Counted from the first letter of the stretch, positions 25,583 through 33,353 are shown. The stretch is DNA of 64,000 bases from CALLMM01 sp964429855 (GCA_964429855.1 CAYSDM010000014.1:1-64000), one strand, 5' to 3'. Made by a program: numbers and translations. Notes: generated by a model not told the origin, from the sequence alone.

Positions 25583-25755
25583 CTGCCTCTTCTCCTGTTA
25601 AAGGAAATTGTCAGGGCCTGTCATGTCGGAAACTAATACCTGTCCGCTCCGACAGATCACCGTGCGCTTAGGCCTTAAGACGCACATCCCCCGAGTTCAC
25701 CTATCCCAGACGAATGAGTTCAGCTCTTATGTGTTGTCAAACCCCATCCAATTTG
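25583..25755 (-). ncRNA. Structured 5' leader of unknown class
   Basis: The transcript from the promoter at 25762-25790 has a leader of about 170 bases before the 70-residue protein. Two strong hairpins are visible in the RNA: GTGCG-CTTA pairing with TAAG-CGCAC around an AGGCC loop (25662-25685), and GTCGGA pairing with TCCGAC (25625-25653). I could not match it to a riboswitch class I know. The adjoining divergent space up to 25898 holds only a -10 box for the plus-strand gene. Confidence 0.45.
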
Positions 25756-25761
25756 AATGGC

Positions 25762-25790
25762 ATTATACTGAACTCGATGATTCCTGTCAA
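25762..25790 (-). promoter_or_regulatory. Consensus sigma-70 promoter of the 70-residue protein
   Basis: On the minus strand TTGACA (25785-25790) and TATAAT (25762-25767) are exactly 17 bases apart: a perfect consensus, with transcription predicted from about 25755. Confidence 0.85.
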
Positions 25791-25851
25791 TAGAAATCAG
25801 AAATTTTTACTAAATTTTATTTTCGCGGCTCTCATCATTGTCATTCACGAC

Positions 25852-25857
25852 TATAAT
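25852..25857 (+). promoter_or_regulatory. -10 box upstream of the MDR dehydrogenase
   Basis: TATAAT about 40 bases before the start codon in an AT-rich stretch. No good -35 at the right spacing. Confidence 0.45.
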
Positions 25858-25898
25858 ACTGATATATTTAGATCAAATCGTTCCCAGGAGGGTAATCA

Positions 25899-26861
25899 AT
25901 GCGTACCGTGGGAATAGAATTTGTCAGTCCTGGAGAGATGCGCTTCTGCGAACTGGGACCATCTCCAGCGCCCGGTCCCCGGGAGATTCTCATTCGTACC
26001 CACTATTCGGCTATCACCAACGGCACGGAACGTCACGCGCTACTGGGAGAGCATGGCTGGACTCAATTCCCGGGTAGACACGGTTATCAGCATGTTGGAA
26101 CCGTTGCGGACATCGGCAGCGATGTTCGGCAGTTCCATCCCGGCGACTGGGTCTTTTATGGGCAGTATGTAGGTCACCGGGGATGGCATATCGTTGATGT
26201 CTCTCAGAATGACGGTTCTCACCTCTGTATCCCGCTCCCTGCCAGCCGCAACTACAGCCACTTTGCCCTCTCCGGCGTCGCAGGCGTTTCGCTCAGAGGC
26301 GTACAGCGGTTTCGTGTTTCGGCGGGACAGAATGTCTGGGTTGTCGGCGCAGGCTTGATCGGTCTCTTTGCCGCACAGGCGGCGCGCGCAGCCGGCGCAC
26401 GAGTGACAGTCACCGACATTAACCATCATCGGTTGGAGGTCGCAGAAAGATTAGGTATTTTTGCGGTGCTGGATGCAAAAAAAAGTGAGGACATGCAAGC
26501 TCTCGCACAGAACCGTCCCTATGACTGTATCATTGACGCCAGCGGTAAACCCTCTCTTCTGGAAGAGATCCATCGAGACAGTCTTCTGGCGGCGCGAGGC
26601 GTGATCGGACTGCTTGCGGTTCGTTCGCAGACGACCTTTCACTGGGGGATGTTGCATACACGGGAATCATCTATTGAGGTCTCCTGCCATTTCAGCCTGT
26701 CAGACCTGCGGATACTGTATCAGTTGATCAGTCTCGATCAGATTCAGATGGAGCCGGTTATCAGTCACTATGCGCCGATTGATGAGGCTCCTGCTATCTA
26801 TCGAACACTGCGTGATGAACCGCAGTCTCTTCTCGGAGTCATCTTTGACTGGGCGGACTGA
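25899..26861 (+). CDS. MDR-superfamily dehydrogenase lacking the catalytic zinc ligands
   Basis: 320 residues, medium-chain dehydrogenase fold: a GroES-like N-terminal half and a Rossmann half with VWVVGAGLIGLFAAQAARA and the acidic TDINHHR strand end, which favours NAD(H). Zinc alcohol dehydrogenases have CGTD and GHE; here they read NGTE and GYQH, so catalytic zinc is unlikely. The SAITNGTE pattern is like the BchC/threonine-dehydrogenase-related branch. GGAGG at the right distance from the ATG. It stands alone, divergent from the 70-residue protein gene. Substrate unknown. Confidence 0.82.
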   Translation: MRTVGIEFVSPGEMRFCELGPSPAPGPREILIRTHYSAITNGTERHALLGEHGWTQFPGRHGYQHVGTVADIGSDVRQFHPGDWVFYGQYVGHRGWHIVDVSQNDGSHLCIPLPASRNYSHFALSGVAGVSLRGVQRFRVSAGQNVWVVGAGLIGLFAAQAARAAGARVTVTDINHHRLEVAERLGIFAVLDAKKSEDMQALAQNRPYDCIIDASGKPSLLEEIHRDSLLAARGVIGLLAVRSQTTFHWGMLHTRESSIEVSCHFSLSDLRILYQLISLDQIQMEPVISHYAPIDEAPAIYRTLRDEPQSLLGVIFDWAD

Positions 26862-26884
26862 TTCTGATCGCTTAGAACTGAAAA

Positions 26885-26914
26885 TTGACATCGCGTAAAG
26901 CCTTCGGGTATCAT
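26885..26914 (+). promoter_or_regulatory. Sigma-70 promoter of the Doc-like gene
   Basis: TTGACA (26885-26890), an 18-base spacer and TATCAT (26909-26914), about 40 bases before the ATG, which has AAGGAGAG upstream. Confidence 0.75.
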
Positions 26915-26954
26915 CCGAAACGTCCGGAGATAAAGCGAAGGAGAGTTTCCGAAG

Positions 26955-27404
26955 ATGCGCTATCTATCTGTTCATGATCTGGTCTGGATAAACAACATTG
27001 TCACCGGAAAGACACTGGTGTTCGACTATGAGAAGCTGGAAGCTACTATGGCGGCACAGTACGGATATGGACAGAGTACAAACGTTCCTCTTCAAGCCTC
27101 CTCTTTTCTGGAAACTGCTCTGAAGAAGAGACCCTTTGCCTACGGAAATCTCCGGGTCGCTTTTATCGCGCTTGTAACCTTTCTGAATGCCAATGGCTAT
27201 GCTCTGGAGGTGGATGATAGACGCGCGGTCGAGATTATTCAGAACGCGTCAAAAGGGGAGTTGTCCTGTAGTCAGGCCATTGCCGAAATGTCGTCCCCTA
27301 CCGATCTGAAACTGAAACCGGGCACGACGCTCAGGCAGCTTGTCAGTTTTATCTGTAACAGACATGCAGAGGTGTTGAAGCTGCTGAAAGAGGGGGATGA
27401 GTAA
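26955..27404 (+). CDS. Doc/Fic-fold protein with degenerate active site
   Basis: 149 residues. The helical pattern and the segment FLETALKKRPFAYGNLRVAFIALVTFLNANGY match the death-on-curing (Doc) branch of Fic proteins. The catalytic motif HPFxxGNKR is changed to R59-P-F-A-Y-G-N-L-R67: histidine is arginine and the lysine leucine, while Gly64, Asn65 and Arg67 remain. Fic AMPylation and Doc phosphorylation need the histidine, so it is probably inactive or does something else. No antitoxin gene sits upstream, as it would in a phd-doc pair; the gene is monocistronic with its own promoter and terminator. Confidence 0.75.
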   Translation: MRYLSVHDLVWINNIVTGKTLVFDYEKLEATMAAQYGYGQSTNVPLQASSFLETALKKRPFAYGNLRVAFIALVTFLNANGYALEVDDRRAVEIIQNASKGELSCSQAIAEMSSPTDLKLKPGTTLRQLVSFICNRHAEVLKLLKEGDE

Positions 27405-27435
27405 CCCTCTCTGCATACATTCAGTCAGTAGAATC

Positions 27436-27470
27436 AAGCGGTCTGGATCAATGAATAATCCAGACCGCTT
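27436..27470. terminator. Bidirectional terminator
   Basis: AAGCGGTCTGGAT pairs with ATCCAGACCGCTT around a short loop, between convergent genes. A CTGTTTGTT tract follows on the plus strand. Confidence 0.8.
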
Positions 27471-27487
27471 CTGTTTGTTCATGTCGG

Positions 27488-28363
27488 CTATAACAGGTTT
27501 TTCTCATGGAGTCTATTGAGCAGCTCTCTCTCCTGAATCGACGTCAGATCCACCAGCGGGGGACGCACCCACATCCGCTCCACGCCTCGATGCGCCAGAA
27601 TGGACTTGCTGACCGCGATGATCGGATAGTCCATCATGATCTTGCGCGCCTCATCCAGTCTGGTCTGCGCCGCATAAGGATCCCCGCCTGACTGATGCGC
27701 CCGATAGATTCCTGAGACAAGTTCCGGGAAGGCATTGGCAGTGCCGGAAATCGCGCCTCGCGCCCCCGCTTGAAATGACTTCGCCATCAGATCATCGCTT
27801 CCGGGAAAAATAAGAAGCTCGGAATGCTTTGTCATCAGCTCCTCCGTCCGGTCCCATCTCCCTGCGCTGTCCTTCAAACCGATAACGCGAGTTTGATCGG
27901 CAAGAAGCGCGATGACCTCATCGGTTATCGCAACGGCAGAAAACTGGGGGATGCTGTATAGTAGAAACGGAATGGAGGATGTCGCGTCCAGTATCTGGCG
28001 AAAATAGGCTGCCACTCCCTGCGCTGAGGGGTTTTTGAAGAAGAAAGGCGGTAGAATGAGAGCGGCATCCGCGCCAGCCGATTCGGCGTGCCGGGTCAGT
28101 TCGATAGCATCCGTCACGCTTGCCGCGCCTGTTCCTGCGATCACCAGTAGCTCGCCTCTGTTCTTTAGCGCAAATTCCAGCAGACTCTTGCGCTCCTCCA
28201 CCGAAAGAGAGACCCCTTCCCCGTTTGTTCCGCTGACGACAATCCCGTTAATCCCCATTCGACTCTGAAATTCCAGAAATCCGGGTAGCGCATCCAGATT
28301 TAAGGTTCCGTCGGCATGAAAAGGTGTCACAATGGCTGTAAATACTCCCTGAAGCCCTCTCAT
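27488..28363 (-). CDS. DapA/NanA family class I aldolase-like lyase
   Basis: 291 residues, N-acetylneuraminate lyase/dihydrodipicolinate synthase TIM barrel. The Schiff-base lysine is K164 in IGLKDSAG; the catalytic tyrosine is Y136 in LLYSIP; the phosphate or carboxylate loop reads SGTNGEG rather than the GTTGE of DapA. These changes point away from lysine biosynthesis toward a sugar-acid or other keto-acid substrate. Its start overlaps the stop of the PseG-like gene (ATGA), so it belongs to that operon. A sialic-acid-like or amino-sugar pathway would be consistent with both, as inference. Confidence 0.87.
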   Translation of the reverse strand: MRGLQGVFTAIVTPFHADGTLNLDALPGFLEFQSRMGINGIVVSGTNGEGVSLSVEERKSLLEFALKNRGELLVIAGTGAASVTDAIELTRHAESAGADAALILPPFFFKNPSAQGVAAYFRQILDATSSIPFLLYSIPQFSAVAITDEVIALLADQTRVIGLKDSAGRWDRTEELMTKHSELLIFPGSDDLMAKSFQAGARGAISGTANAFPELVSGIYRAHQSGGDPYAAQTRLDEARKIMMDYPIIAVSKSILAHRGVERMWVRPPLVDLTSIQERELLNRLHEKNLL

Positions 28364-29436
28364 CGGTCGTTCCTTCCAGATTCAACGTGTATTTGCGCTG
28401 TTTCGATAAGCGCTTCCGCGACTCGATCCGTCCCATATCCGTCTACCATCTCAGGACCGGATGCAGACATACTTCTTCTAATATCGGAGCGACAGCTTAA
28501 GTGCTGCACGGCGTCCGTGATTTGCTCAACATCTGCCGACTTTCCTTCCCCGATTGTCTGCATGGCTCCAGAACGAGTTAATCTCTCCGCCAGTTCGATC
28601 TGATGATCAATGGACTGGCACACCGCCAGCGCAGGCGCTCCCACACAGCACACTTCATACATCGTCAACCCTCCGGCGACAATTGCCAGGTCGCACCATT
28701 GATACTTCTCGATCAGCGTGGGCAACCCTGTGAGTAGAACACTTTTCCAGGGAGCATTCTGTAAAATAGCACGGAGAGATTCTCTATGAGGATAGGCCGG
28801 TCCACAGAGAAACACCACCTGTGAAAGCTCTGAAAGAGGCAATAACGCTTTTGCCACTTTCAGGGACAGCCCCGCGGCATCCGCGCCGCCAAGCGCGACA
28901 AACACTTTCCGAACCGGTCCCTGAAAATCGGAGCGATAGGAGCGATGCGCTTTGATAAACTGAGGATCGAGCGAGACATACTTCCCCCCCTCCAGCAGCC
29001 GGATATGCGGGGGAAGATTCCCCGGTTCAGGCTCTTCGATGAGTATGTTTATCAGGCAATGCGCGAATAACCTTCCCTCGCCTCGATCATCCAGACTGAC
29101 AATCGGTATTCCGCTCTCGGAAAGCGACTGCATCTCCTCCCTGTCCGTGTCGAGCATATCCACGATGATGAGATCGCAGGATTCGCTCTCAAGGATCGGC
29201 CATAGAGATCGAGCCTGAAAGCGCGGCTTGACACTTAAGGAGGAGTACTGATAGGGAACAGCCTCACATCTGGCAGGGATCTCCGCGACAATACTCTTCA
29301 TGGAATCGTGGTCGGCATAGACCAGAACGGCATTCAGATCCAGCTTCTTTGAAAGCGATTTAAGAAGCCGTGAGGCGCGAAAGAGATGCCCGGTTCCAAT
29401 CGGAGGTCCCCCATCCGCTCGATAGATTACCTTCAC
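28360..29436 (-). CDS. PseG-like nucleotide-sugar hydrolase / GT28-type protein
   Basis: 358 residues. The start VIYRADGGPPIGTGHLFRASRL is the hallmark of PseG/RffD-type proteins (UDP-diacetamido-altropyranose hydrolase of pseudaminic acid synthesis), which share the GT-B fold of MurG. Further blocks are CDLIIVDMLDTD, VSLDDRGEG, VFVALGGADAAGL and AIVAGGLTMYEVCCVGAP with the UDP-binding Gly-Gly. The remaining pse genes are absent, so a different nucleotide sugar is possible. The GTG start overlaps the stop of the DUF1992 gene and its stop overlaps the DapA-like gene: one tight operon. Confidence 0.8.
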   Translation of the reverse strand: MKVIYRADGGPPIGTGHLFRASRLLKSLSKKLDLNAVLVYADHDSMKSIVAEIPARCEAVPYQYSSLSVKPRFQARSLWPILESESCDLIIVDMLDTDREEMQSLSESGIPIVSLDDRGEGRLFAHCLINILIEEPEPGNLPPHIRLLEGGKYVSLDPQFIKAHRSYRSDFQGPVRKVFVALGGADAAGLSLKVAKALLPLSELSQVVFLCGPAYPHRESLRAILQNAPWKSVLLTGLPTLIEKYQWCDLAIVAGGLTMYEVCCVGAPALAVCQSIDHQIELAERLTRSGAMQTIGEGKSADVEQITDAVQHLSCRSDIRRSMSASGPEMVDGYGTDRVAEALIETAQIHVESGRNDR

Positions 29437-30011
29437 TCGCTCTCCAGCTTTCCGTTTTCATACCTGTAGAGCATGCGCATGGATTCCTTAAGATCGCTCA
29501 TTCGCTTCCTCTCTCCGACAATTACAGGTAGTGCCATACCTTCAAGGCAGGGGTATTCGCTGTCAAAACGCTGCATCTCTGTTTCAATTTGACAGGGAAT
29601 GAGCACCTGACCGCCTCCAGGGGAAAGAATATTGATCTTGAGAATCTCGCTGTTGACTCTTTTTAATGATCGGTGATAGTTATCCCTGCTCTTTGCAAGC
29701 CATTGCACAAATTCATCCGCTCTTCTCCCTCTCTCCGTGGAATCGCCGGAAGACGATTCTACACGATCCCTTCTCCTTCGGTACTCCCTGCCGATTCGGA
29801 CAAAGATCGCGCGGCACTCCGCTCGAAGCTCTTCTATCTCCTTGCTGATCTGAATCCATTCCGGCGCAACTCCAGCGTTCTTGAGAATCTTGATATCGAG
29901 AGGGGTTTCCAGGTCGCTGGCATTCAGAGGCTGCCCCTTGCCTTGGAGATTATCGAAGGCTCCCTCGGCAATAGCCTCTTCGATCTTTCGCTCTGCAATC
30001 TTTTCGAACAT
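29433..30011 (-). CDS. DnaJ-homologue DUF1992 protein
   Basis: 192 residues from the ATG at 30011, with AAGGGG upstream; longer frames start with non-conserved sequence. The N-terminal 75 residues (EKIAERKIEEAIAEGAFDNLQGKGQPLN) are the DUF1992 domain shared with DNAJC28, a J-domain-related family with no J domain here. The rest is helical and charged with a coiled-coil look (RREYRRRRDRVESS). Function unknown. First gene of the operon with PseG-like and DapA-like enzymes; the association appears to be genomic rather than pathway-based. Confidence 0.85.
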   Translation of the reverse strand: MFEKIAERKIEEAIAEGAFDNLQGKGQPLNASDLETPLDIKILKNAGVAPEWIQISKEIEELRAECRAIFVRIGREYRRRRDRVESSSGDSTERGRRADEFVQWLAKSRDNYHRSLKRVNSEILKINILSPGGGQVLIPCQIETEMQRFDSEYPCLEGMALPVIVGERKRMSDLKESMRMLYRYENGKLESE

Positions 30012-30101
30012 GGGATGCCCCTTCATGTTTGAGGGTGATGAATGCAGTATACCAGCAACCGGATAAACAGTCATCTTTTCAGTACGCTTCCACAGACACG
30101 C

Positions 30102-30107
30102 TATAAT
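30102..30107 (+). promoter_or_regulatory. -10 box, possible leaderless start of hemW
   Basis: TATAAT ends 8 bases before the hemW ATG with no ribosome-binding site between. Transcription would begin at or 1-2 bases before the start codon. The -35 region is poor. Confidence 0.45.
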
Positions 30108-30115
30108 GATCTATC

Positions 30116-31255
30116 ATGAAAAGCGATCTGGCGATCTACGTACATATTCCCTTCTGTGCCCGTAAGTGTTCTTATTGCGACTTCAACGCCTATGCGGGAG
30201 CGGATACACTGGTTCCTGAGTTCGTCACCTCCATACTGGAAGAAATAGAGCGCGCGCCGGAAGGTGGGAGGTCACTGCGGTCGGTCTTCTTCGGCGGAGG
30301 AACTCCGACTTTTCTCTCCTCCTCACAACTGATAGAGATTCTAAATGCAATCAAGCGAAAATACCCGTTTCAACCTGATATCGAAATCACCACCGAGGCG
30401 AACCCGACCAGTTCCGATACGGAGAAGTTTCGCGCTCTGCGTGAGGCGGGGTTCAATCGAATCTCCATAGGAGTACAGTCCTTTCAGTCCAGGCTTTTGA
30501 TCATTGCCGAGCGGGATCACTCTCCCGTTGACGCGACCCGCGCGGTAGAGGATGCCAGAACGGCTGGCTTTACCAATGTCAGCATTGATCTGATATTCGG
30601 GCTTCCAACTCAAACCCGACAGGAGTGGAAGGTTACACTAGAAAGCGCTGTCGCGCTGCAAACAGAGCACCTCTCTCTCTATGCCCTGACCATCGAGCCG
30701 GGAACGCGCTTTGAAAGGCTGAATAAAGGTCGCAAGCTGGCTCTACCGGACGAAGAGACGGAACTCTGGATGTATGAGTATGCCATCCAACGCCTGACTG
30801 AATCCGGGTTTGATCACTATGAGGTATCCAATTTCGCGCGACCGGGTTATCAATCAATACACAATCGCGTCTACTGGCTGAATGAGGAGTATCTTGGATT
30901 TGGTCCCGGCGCAGTCTCCTATCTGAGTGGAAGGCGATGGACAGATGAAAAACACCCTCTGAGATATATTCAGAAGGTGAAGGCGAATGACGATCTCGCC
31001 GTTGATTCAGAGGAGTTGGACACTCGCTCTGCGCTTGGCGAGACGATGATGGTTGGACTTCGACTGCGCGAGGGCATCTCTCTATCCCGTATTCGGGATC
31101 GTTTTCATCTCGATCCTCTGGAAGTCTACCAGAATCATATCGAGAAGGTCATAAAGCAGGGGCTTCTGGAGATAGAGGGCGACAGGTTGAAATTAACCTA
31201 TCGCGGTCTTCTGGTGGCAAATACTGTACTCATGAATTTTATTCAGCCTTACTAA
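30116..31255 (+). CDS. hemW: Radical SAM heme chaperone HemW
   Basis: 379 residues. AIYVHIPFCARKCSYCDF carries the radical SAM cluster motif C14-x3-C18-x2-C21. FFGGGTPTFL, ITTEANP, ISIGVQSF and SIDLIFGLP follow in the order of the HemN/HemW family, and EHLSLYALTIEPGT and HYEVSNFARPGYQSIHNRVYW mark HemW rather than the oxygen-independent coproporphyrinogen oxidase HemN: the extra catalytic cysteine of HemN (CxxxCxxCxC) is replaced by Phe (CDF). HemW transfers heme into respiratory enzymes. The C-terminal domain (ITRDRFHLDPLEVYQ region) is complete. Apparently leaderless. Confidence 0.93.
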   Translation: MKSDLAIYVHIPFCARKCSYCDFNAYAGADTLVPEFVTSILEEIERAPEGGRSLRSVFFGGGTPTFLSSSQLIEILNAIKRKYPFQPDIEITTEANPTSSDTEKFRALREAGFNRISIGVQSFQSRLLIIAERDHSPVDATRAVEDARTAGFTNVSIDLIFGLPTQTRQEWKVTLESAVALQTEHLSLYALTIEPGTRFERLNKGRKLALPDEETELWMYEYAIQRLTESGFDHYEVSNFARPGYQSIHNRVYWLNEEYLGFGPGAVSYLSGRRWTDEKHPLRYIQKVKANDDLAVDSEELDTRSALGETMMVGLRLREGISLSRIRDRFHLDPLEVYQNHIEKVIKQGLLEIEGDRLKLTYRGLLVANTVLMNFIQPY

Positions 31256-31314
31256 TCTATCAATGACAGGCAAGGAACAGGAGACAGAATTGTTGCGTAT
31301 TATTAGAGTGGAAA

Positions 31315-31404
31315 TAGAGGGGGAGTAGCCTCCCGGAGTGGATCGTTGAGTCGTCAGAACGTCCTTATCGGACCGGCTCCACGAGCTAAGTGCAAGACCT
31401 TCTA
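31315..31404 (+). ncRNA. yybP-ykoY manganese riboswitch aptamer
   Basis: All conserved elements appear in order: GGGGAGTAGC (31320-31329), TCGTCA (31351-31356), CCGGC (31373-31377) and GCAAGACC (31392-31399). P1 is TAGAGGG (31315-31321) with CCTTCTA (31398-31404); P3 is GTTGAG (31345-31350) with CTCCAC (31377-31382); an outer helix GTCC/GGAC (31361-31373) caps it. The class senses Mn2+. It lies between hemW and htpX, 60 bases before htpX. Confidence 0.93.
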
Positions 31405-31446
31405 ACCTCATGCGGATATATCCGTTATGAGTAGAGGGTTTTTTTT
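31398..31446 (+). terminator. Expression-platform terminator of the Mn riboswitch
   Basis: CCTTCTA (31398-31404), the 3' strand of P1, pairs instead with TAGAGGG (31432-31438); CTCAT/ATGAG and CGGATATATCCG close the stem, and eight T follow. The TAGAGGG is identical to the P1 5' strand, so aptamer and terminator exclude each other. Metal binding should therefore let transcription through to htpX. Confidence 0.9.
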
Positions 31447-31462
31447 ATGAGGATAGACACCG

Positions 31463-32323
31463 ATGAACATTTTGAAAACGGCTCTGTTGATGGCAGGTCT
31501 CTTTGCCCTGTTTATGGGGCTTGGGACGATCATTGGCGGTTCGAATGGCTTGATAATCGGTTTTGGTTTTGCGCTGGTGATGAACTTCTTTGGTTACTGG
31601 TTCAGCGATAAGCTGGCGCTTGCGATGAGCGGAGCGAAGCCGGTTACGGAAGCGCAGGCTCCCGGACTTTATCGAATGGTAGCGCGTCTGGCGCAGAGAG
31701 CCAGTCTGCCCATGCCGCGAGTCTACGTCATTCCTTCTCCTCAGCCGAATGCATTCGCGACCGGACGCAACCCGAAACACTCCGCCGTCGCGGTGACCGA
31801 AGGACTGATGGGAATGTTGTCTGAAGACGAGATGGAAGGTGTCATCGCGCACGAACTGGCGCACATCAAGAACAGAGATATTCTGATCAGCAGCATCGCT
31901 GCCGTCGTGGTGAGCGCCATCAGCTTCATCGCGCAGTTTGGCATGTTCTTCGGAGGCGGACAGGATGAAGAAGGGGAGAATGTTAATCCCTTTGTGTTCC
32001 TGGCGGTGGCGATCTTCTCATACATCGCGGCTTTTATGATCCAGATGGCGATCTCTCGTGCGCGTGAATACGAGGCGGATCGGGTCGGCGCGGAGATCTG
32101 CGGTCGCCCGATCTCGCTGGCAAACGCGCTAAGGCGGATCGAATACTATGCGGAGAACCGCCCGATGCATGTCAATCCGGCCGCCTCGCATATGTATATC
32201 ATCAATCCGCTTGGCGGTGACCGACTGCGAAGCCTTGCGGCGCTGTTTCGCACCCATCCGATGACGCATGATCGCGTGGCGCGACTGGAAGCGATGGCGC
32301 GACGGCAGGGCGTGGTTGCCTGA
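31463..32323 (+). CDS. htpX: Membrane zinc metallopeptidase HtpX
   Basis: 286 residues, M48 family. Two N-terminal helices (residues 6-48), the catalytic HELAH (H130, E131, H134) after an EDEMEGVIA helix, two further hydrophobic segments (SIAAVVVSAISFIAQFGMFF; PFVFLAVAIFSYIAAFM), and the EYEADRVGA motif giving the third zinc ligand. VIPSPQPNAFATGRNP is typical. HtpX degrades misfolded membrane proteins with FtsH. Expression is under a yybP-ykoY riboswitch; HtpX is not a usual target of that riboswitch as I know it. Terminated by a long hairpin. Confidence 0.95.
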   Translation: MNILKTALLMAGLFALFMGLGTIIGGSNGLIIGFGFALVMNFFGYWFSDKLALAMSGAKPVTEAQAPGLYRMVARLAQRASLPMPRVYVIPSPQPNAFATGRNPKHSAVAVTEGLMGMLSEDEMEGVIAHELAHIKNRDILISSIAAVVVSAISFIAQFGMFFGGGQDEEGENVNPFVFLAVAIFSYIAAFMIQMAISRAREYEADRVGAEICGRPISLANALRRIEYYAENRPMHVNPAASHMYIINPLGGDRLRSLAALFRTHPMTHDRVARLEAMARRQGVVA

Positions 32324-32342
32324 GCACTCGCTCTATCAAAAA

Positions 32343-32379
32343 AATAAAGACGGCTTCCATACGGGAAGCCGTCTTTATT
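32343..32379. terminator. Bidirectional terminator between htpX and tRNA-Thr
   Basis: AATAAAGACGGCTTCC pairs with GGAAGCCGTCTTTATT (16 base pairs) with T-rich flanks on both strands; it can end both htpX and the convergent tRNA. Confidence 0.9.
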
Positions 32380-32384
32380 ACTTC

Positions 32385-32459
32385 TGGAGCCTCAGAGCGG
32401 ATTCGAACCGCTGACCTTCGCTTTACAAGAGCGTTGCTCTGCCACTGAGCTACTGAGGC
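32385..32459 (-). tRNA. tRNA-Thr (anticodon TGT)
   Basis: On the minus strand: acceptor GCCTCAG/CTGAGGC, D-loop AGTGGCA, anticodon loop CTTGTAA (TGT), T-arm AGCGG-TTCGAAT-CCGCT, discriminator T and encoded CCA (32385-32387). The anticodon stem has an A-A mismatch at its base. It follows the sigma factor gene by 10 bases and is probably co-transcribed with it. Confidence 0.95.
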
Positions 32460-32469
32460 GAGGGAGCCA

Positions 32470-33114
32470 TCAGACTTCCTCTTTCGGGAACAGGATGCTA
32501 ATCTTCCGTTTCACGCGCTGCAGCGCGTTATCAATGCATTTTGTCCGACAATGCAGCGCGCGGGACATCTCCCGGTATGATTTGCCCTGTAGATAAAATT
32601 CGAGCACGCGCGACTCCAGATCGGAGAGAGCGTGCTTGACGGAATCGTGCAGCACTTTCGCGTCCCGACTGTCGAAGAGCCATGTCTCTGGATCTACAAC
32701 TTTTTCATCGGGGATGCACTCCAGCAGACTGCCTTCGTTATCCGAATCGACGGCCGGGTAGTAGAGGGATACATAACCATTCAGGGGAACATGCTTCTGA
32801 CGGGTCGCGGTCTTTACGGCGGTGATGATCNNNNNNNNNNTGACACACAACTCAGCAAATGCGCGAAATCGGGAGAGACGATCATCTCGAAAGTCCCGAA
32901 TGGCTTTATACAAGCCGATCATGCCTTCCTGGACAACATCTTCATGGTCAGCGCCAGCCAGGAAGTAGCTGCGCGCTTTGCTCTCTACCAGAGGACGATA
33001 CTTTGCGATCAGAAACTCCGTAGCGTGTCGGTGCCCGGAGCGTGCGTGCAGGACGATATCCTCGTCAGGCATATGCTGAAACCGATTTGGAGCTTCCTGA
33101 CAGATAGAGGACAT
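32470..33114 (-). CDS. SigH-like RNA polymerase sigma factor (interrupted by an N gap)
   Basis: 214 residues as assembled. Region 2 reads TEFLIAKYRPLVESKARSYFLAGADHEDVVQEGMIGLYKAIRDF; then RLSRFRAFAELCV, the gap, IITAVKTATRQKHVPLN, and region 4 HALSDLESRVLEFYLQGKSYREMSRAL. This matches Bacillus-type SigH along its length. SigH proteins normally have a Thr-Arg-Gln tripeptide across the gap, which needs 7 missing bases between the flanking A and G rather than 10. AGGGAGG precedes the ATG. In sporulating Firmicutes SigH acts at stationary phase; no sporulation genes are seen here, so a stress or growth-phase role is the safer reading. Confidence 0.9.
   Translation of the reverse strand: MSSICQEAPNRFQHMPDEDIVLHARSGHRHATEFLIAKYRPLVESKARSYFLAGADHEDVVQEGMIGLYKAIRDFRDDRLSRFRAFAELCVXXXXIITAVKTATRQKHVPLNGYVSLYYPAVDSDNEGSLLECIPDEKVVDPETWLFDSRDAKVLHDSVKHALSDLESRVLEFYLQGKSYREMSRALHCRTKCIDNALQRVKRKISILFPKEEV
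32831..32840. other. Assembly gap (10 N)
   Basis: Ten unknown bases inside the sigma factor gene. Both flanks read in the same frame and in the expected family order, so the join is probably correct and the number of N is nominal. Confidence 0.97.
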
Positions 33115-33353
33115 GGGTAGACCTCCCTACAGCGGGGTGGGATTCTTTCTAATGTGAGGATTCGCATCTTTGCGCTGCCAAAGAGTTCAACCATCAAAAT
33201 TAATATAAACAATGGAGCGCGGAATGTCAAGGGTTTTCGGACATCAACATGGATTTCCGCGAGGAAGAAGGAGAAAACTCGATGGAAATAGAAGGAGAAA
33301 CGTATTGCGAGGCATGATATCGTATACTCTTAACATCCCGGGCACTCTCCTCT

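Noticed and set aside
26955..27404. Active phd-doc toxin-antitoxin pair
   Set aside because: No antitoxin gene upstream or downstream and the catalytic histidine is missing.
28360..29436. Pseudaminic acid pathway
   Set aside because: Only a PseG-like gene is present; pseB, C, F, H and I are absent from the window.
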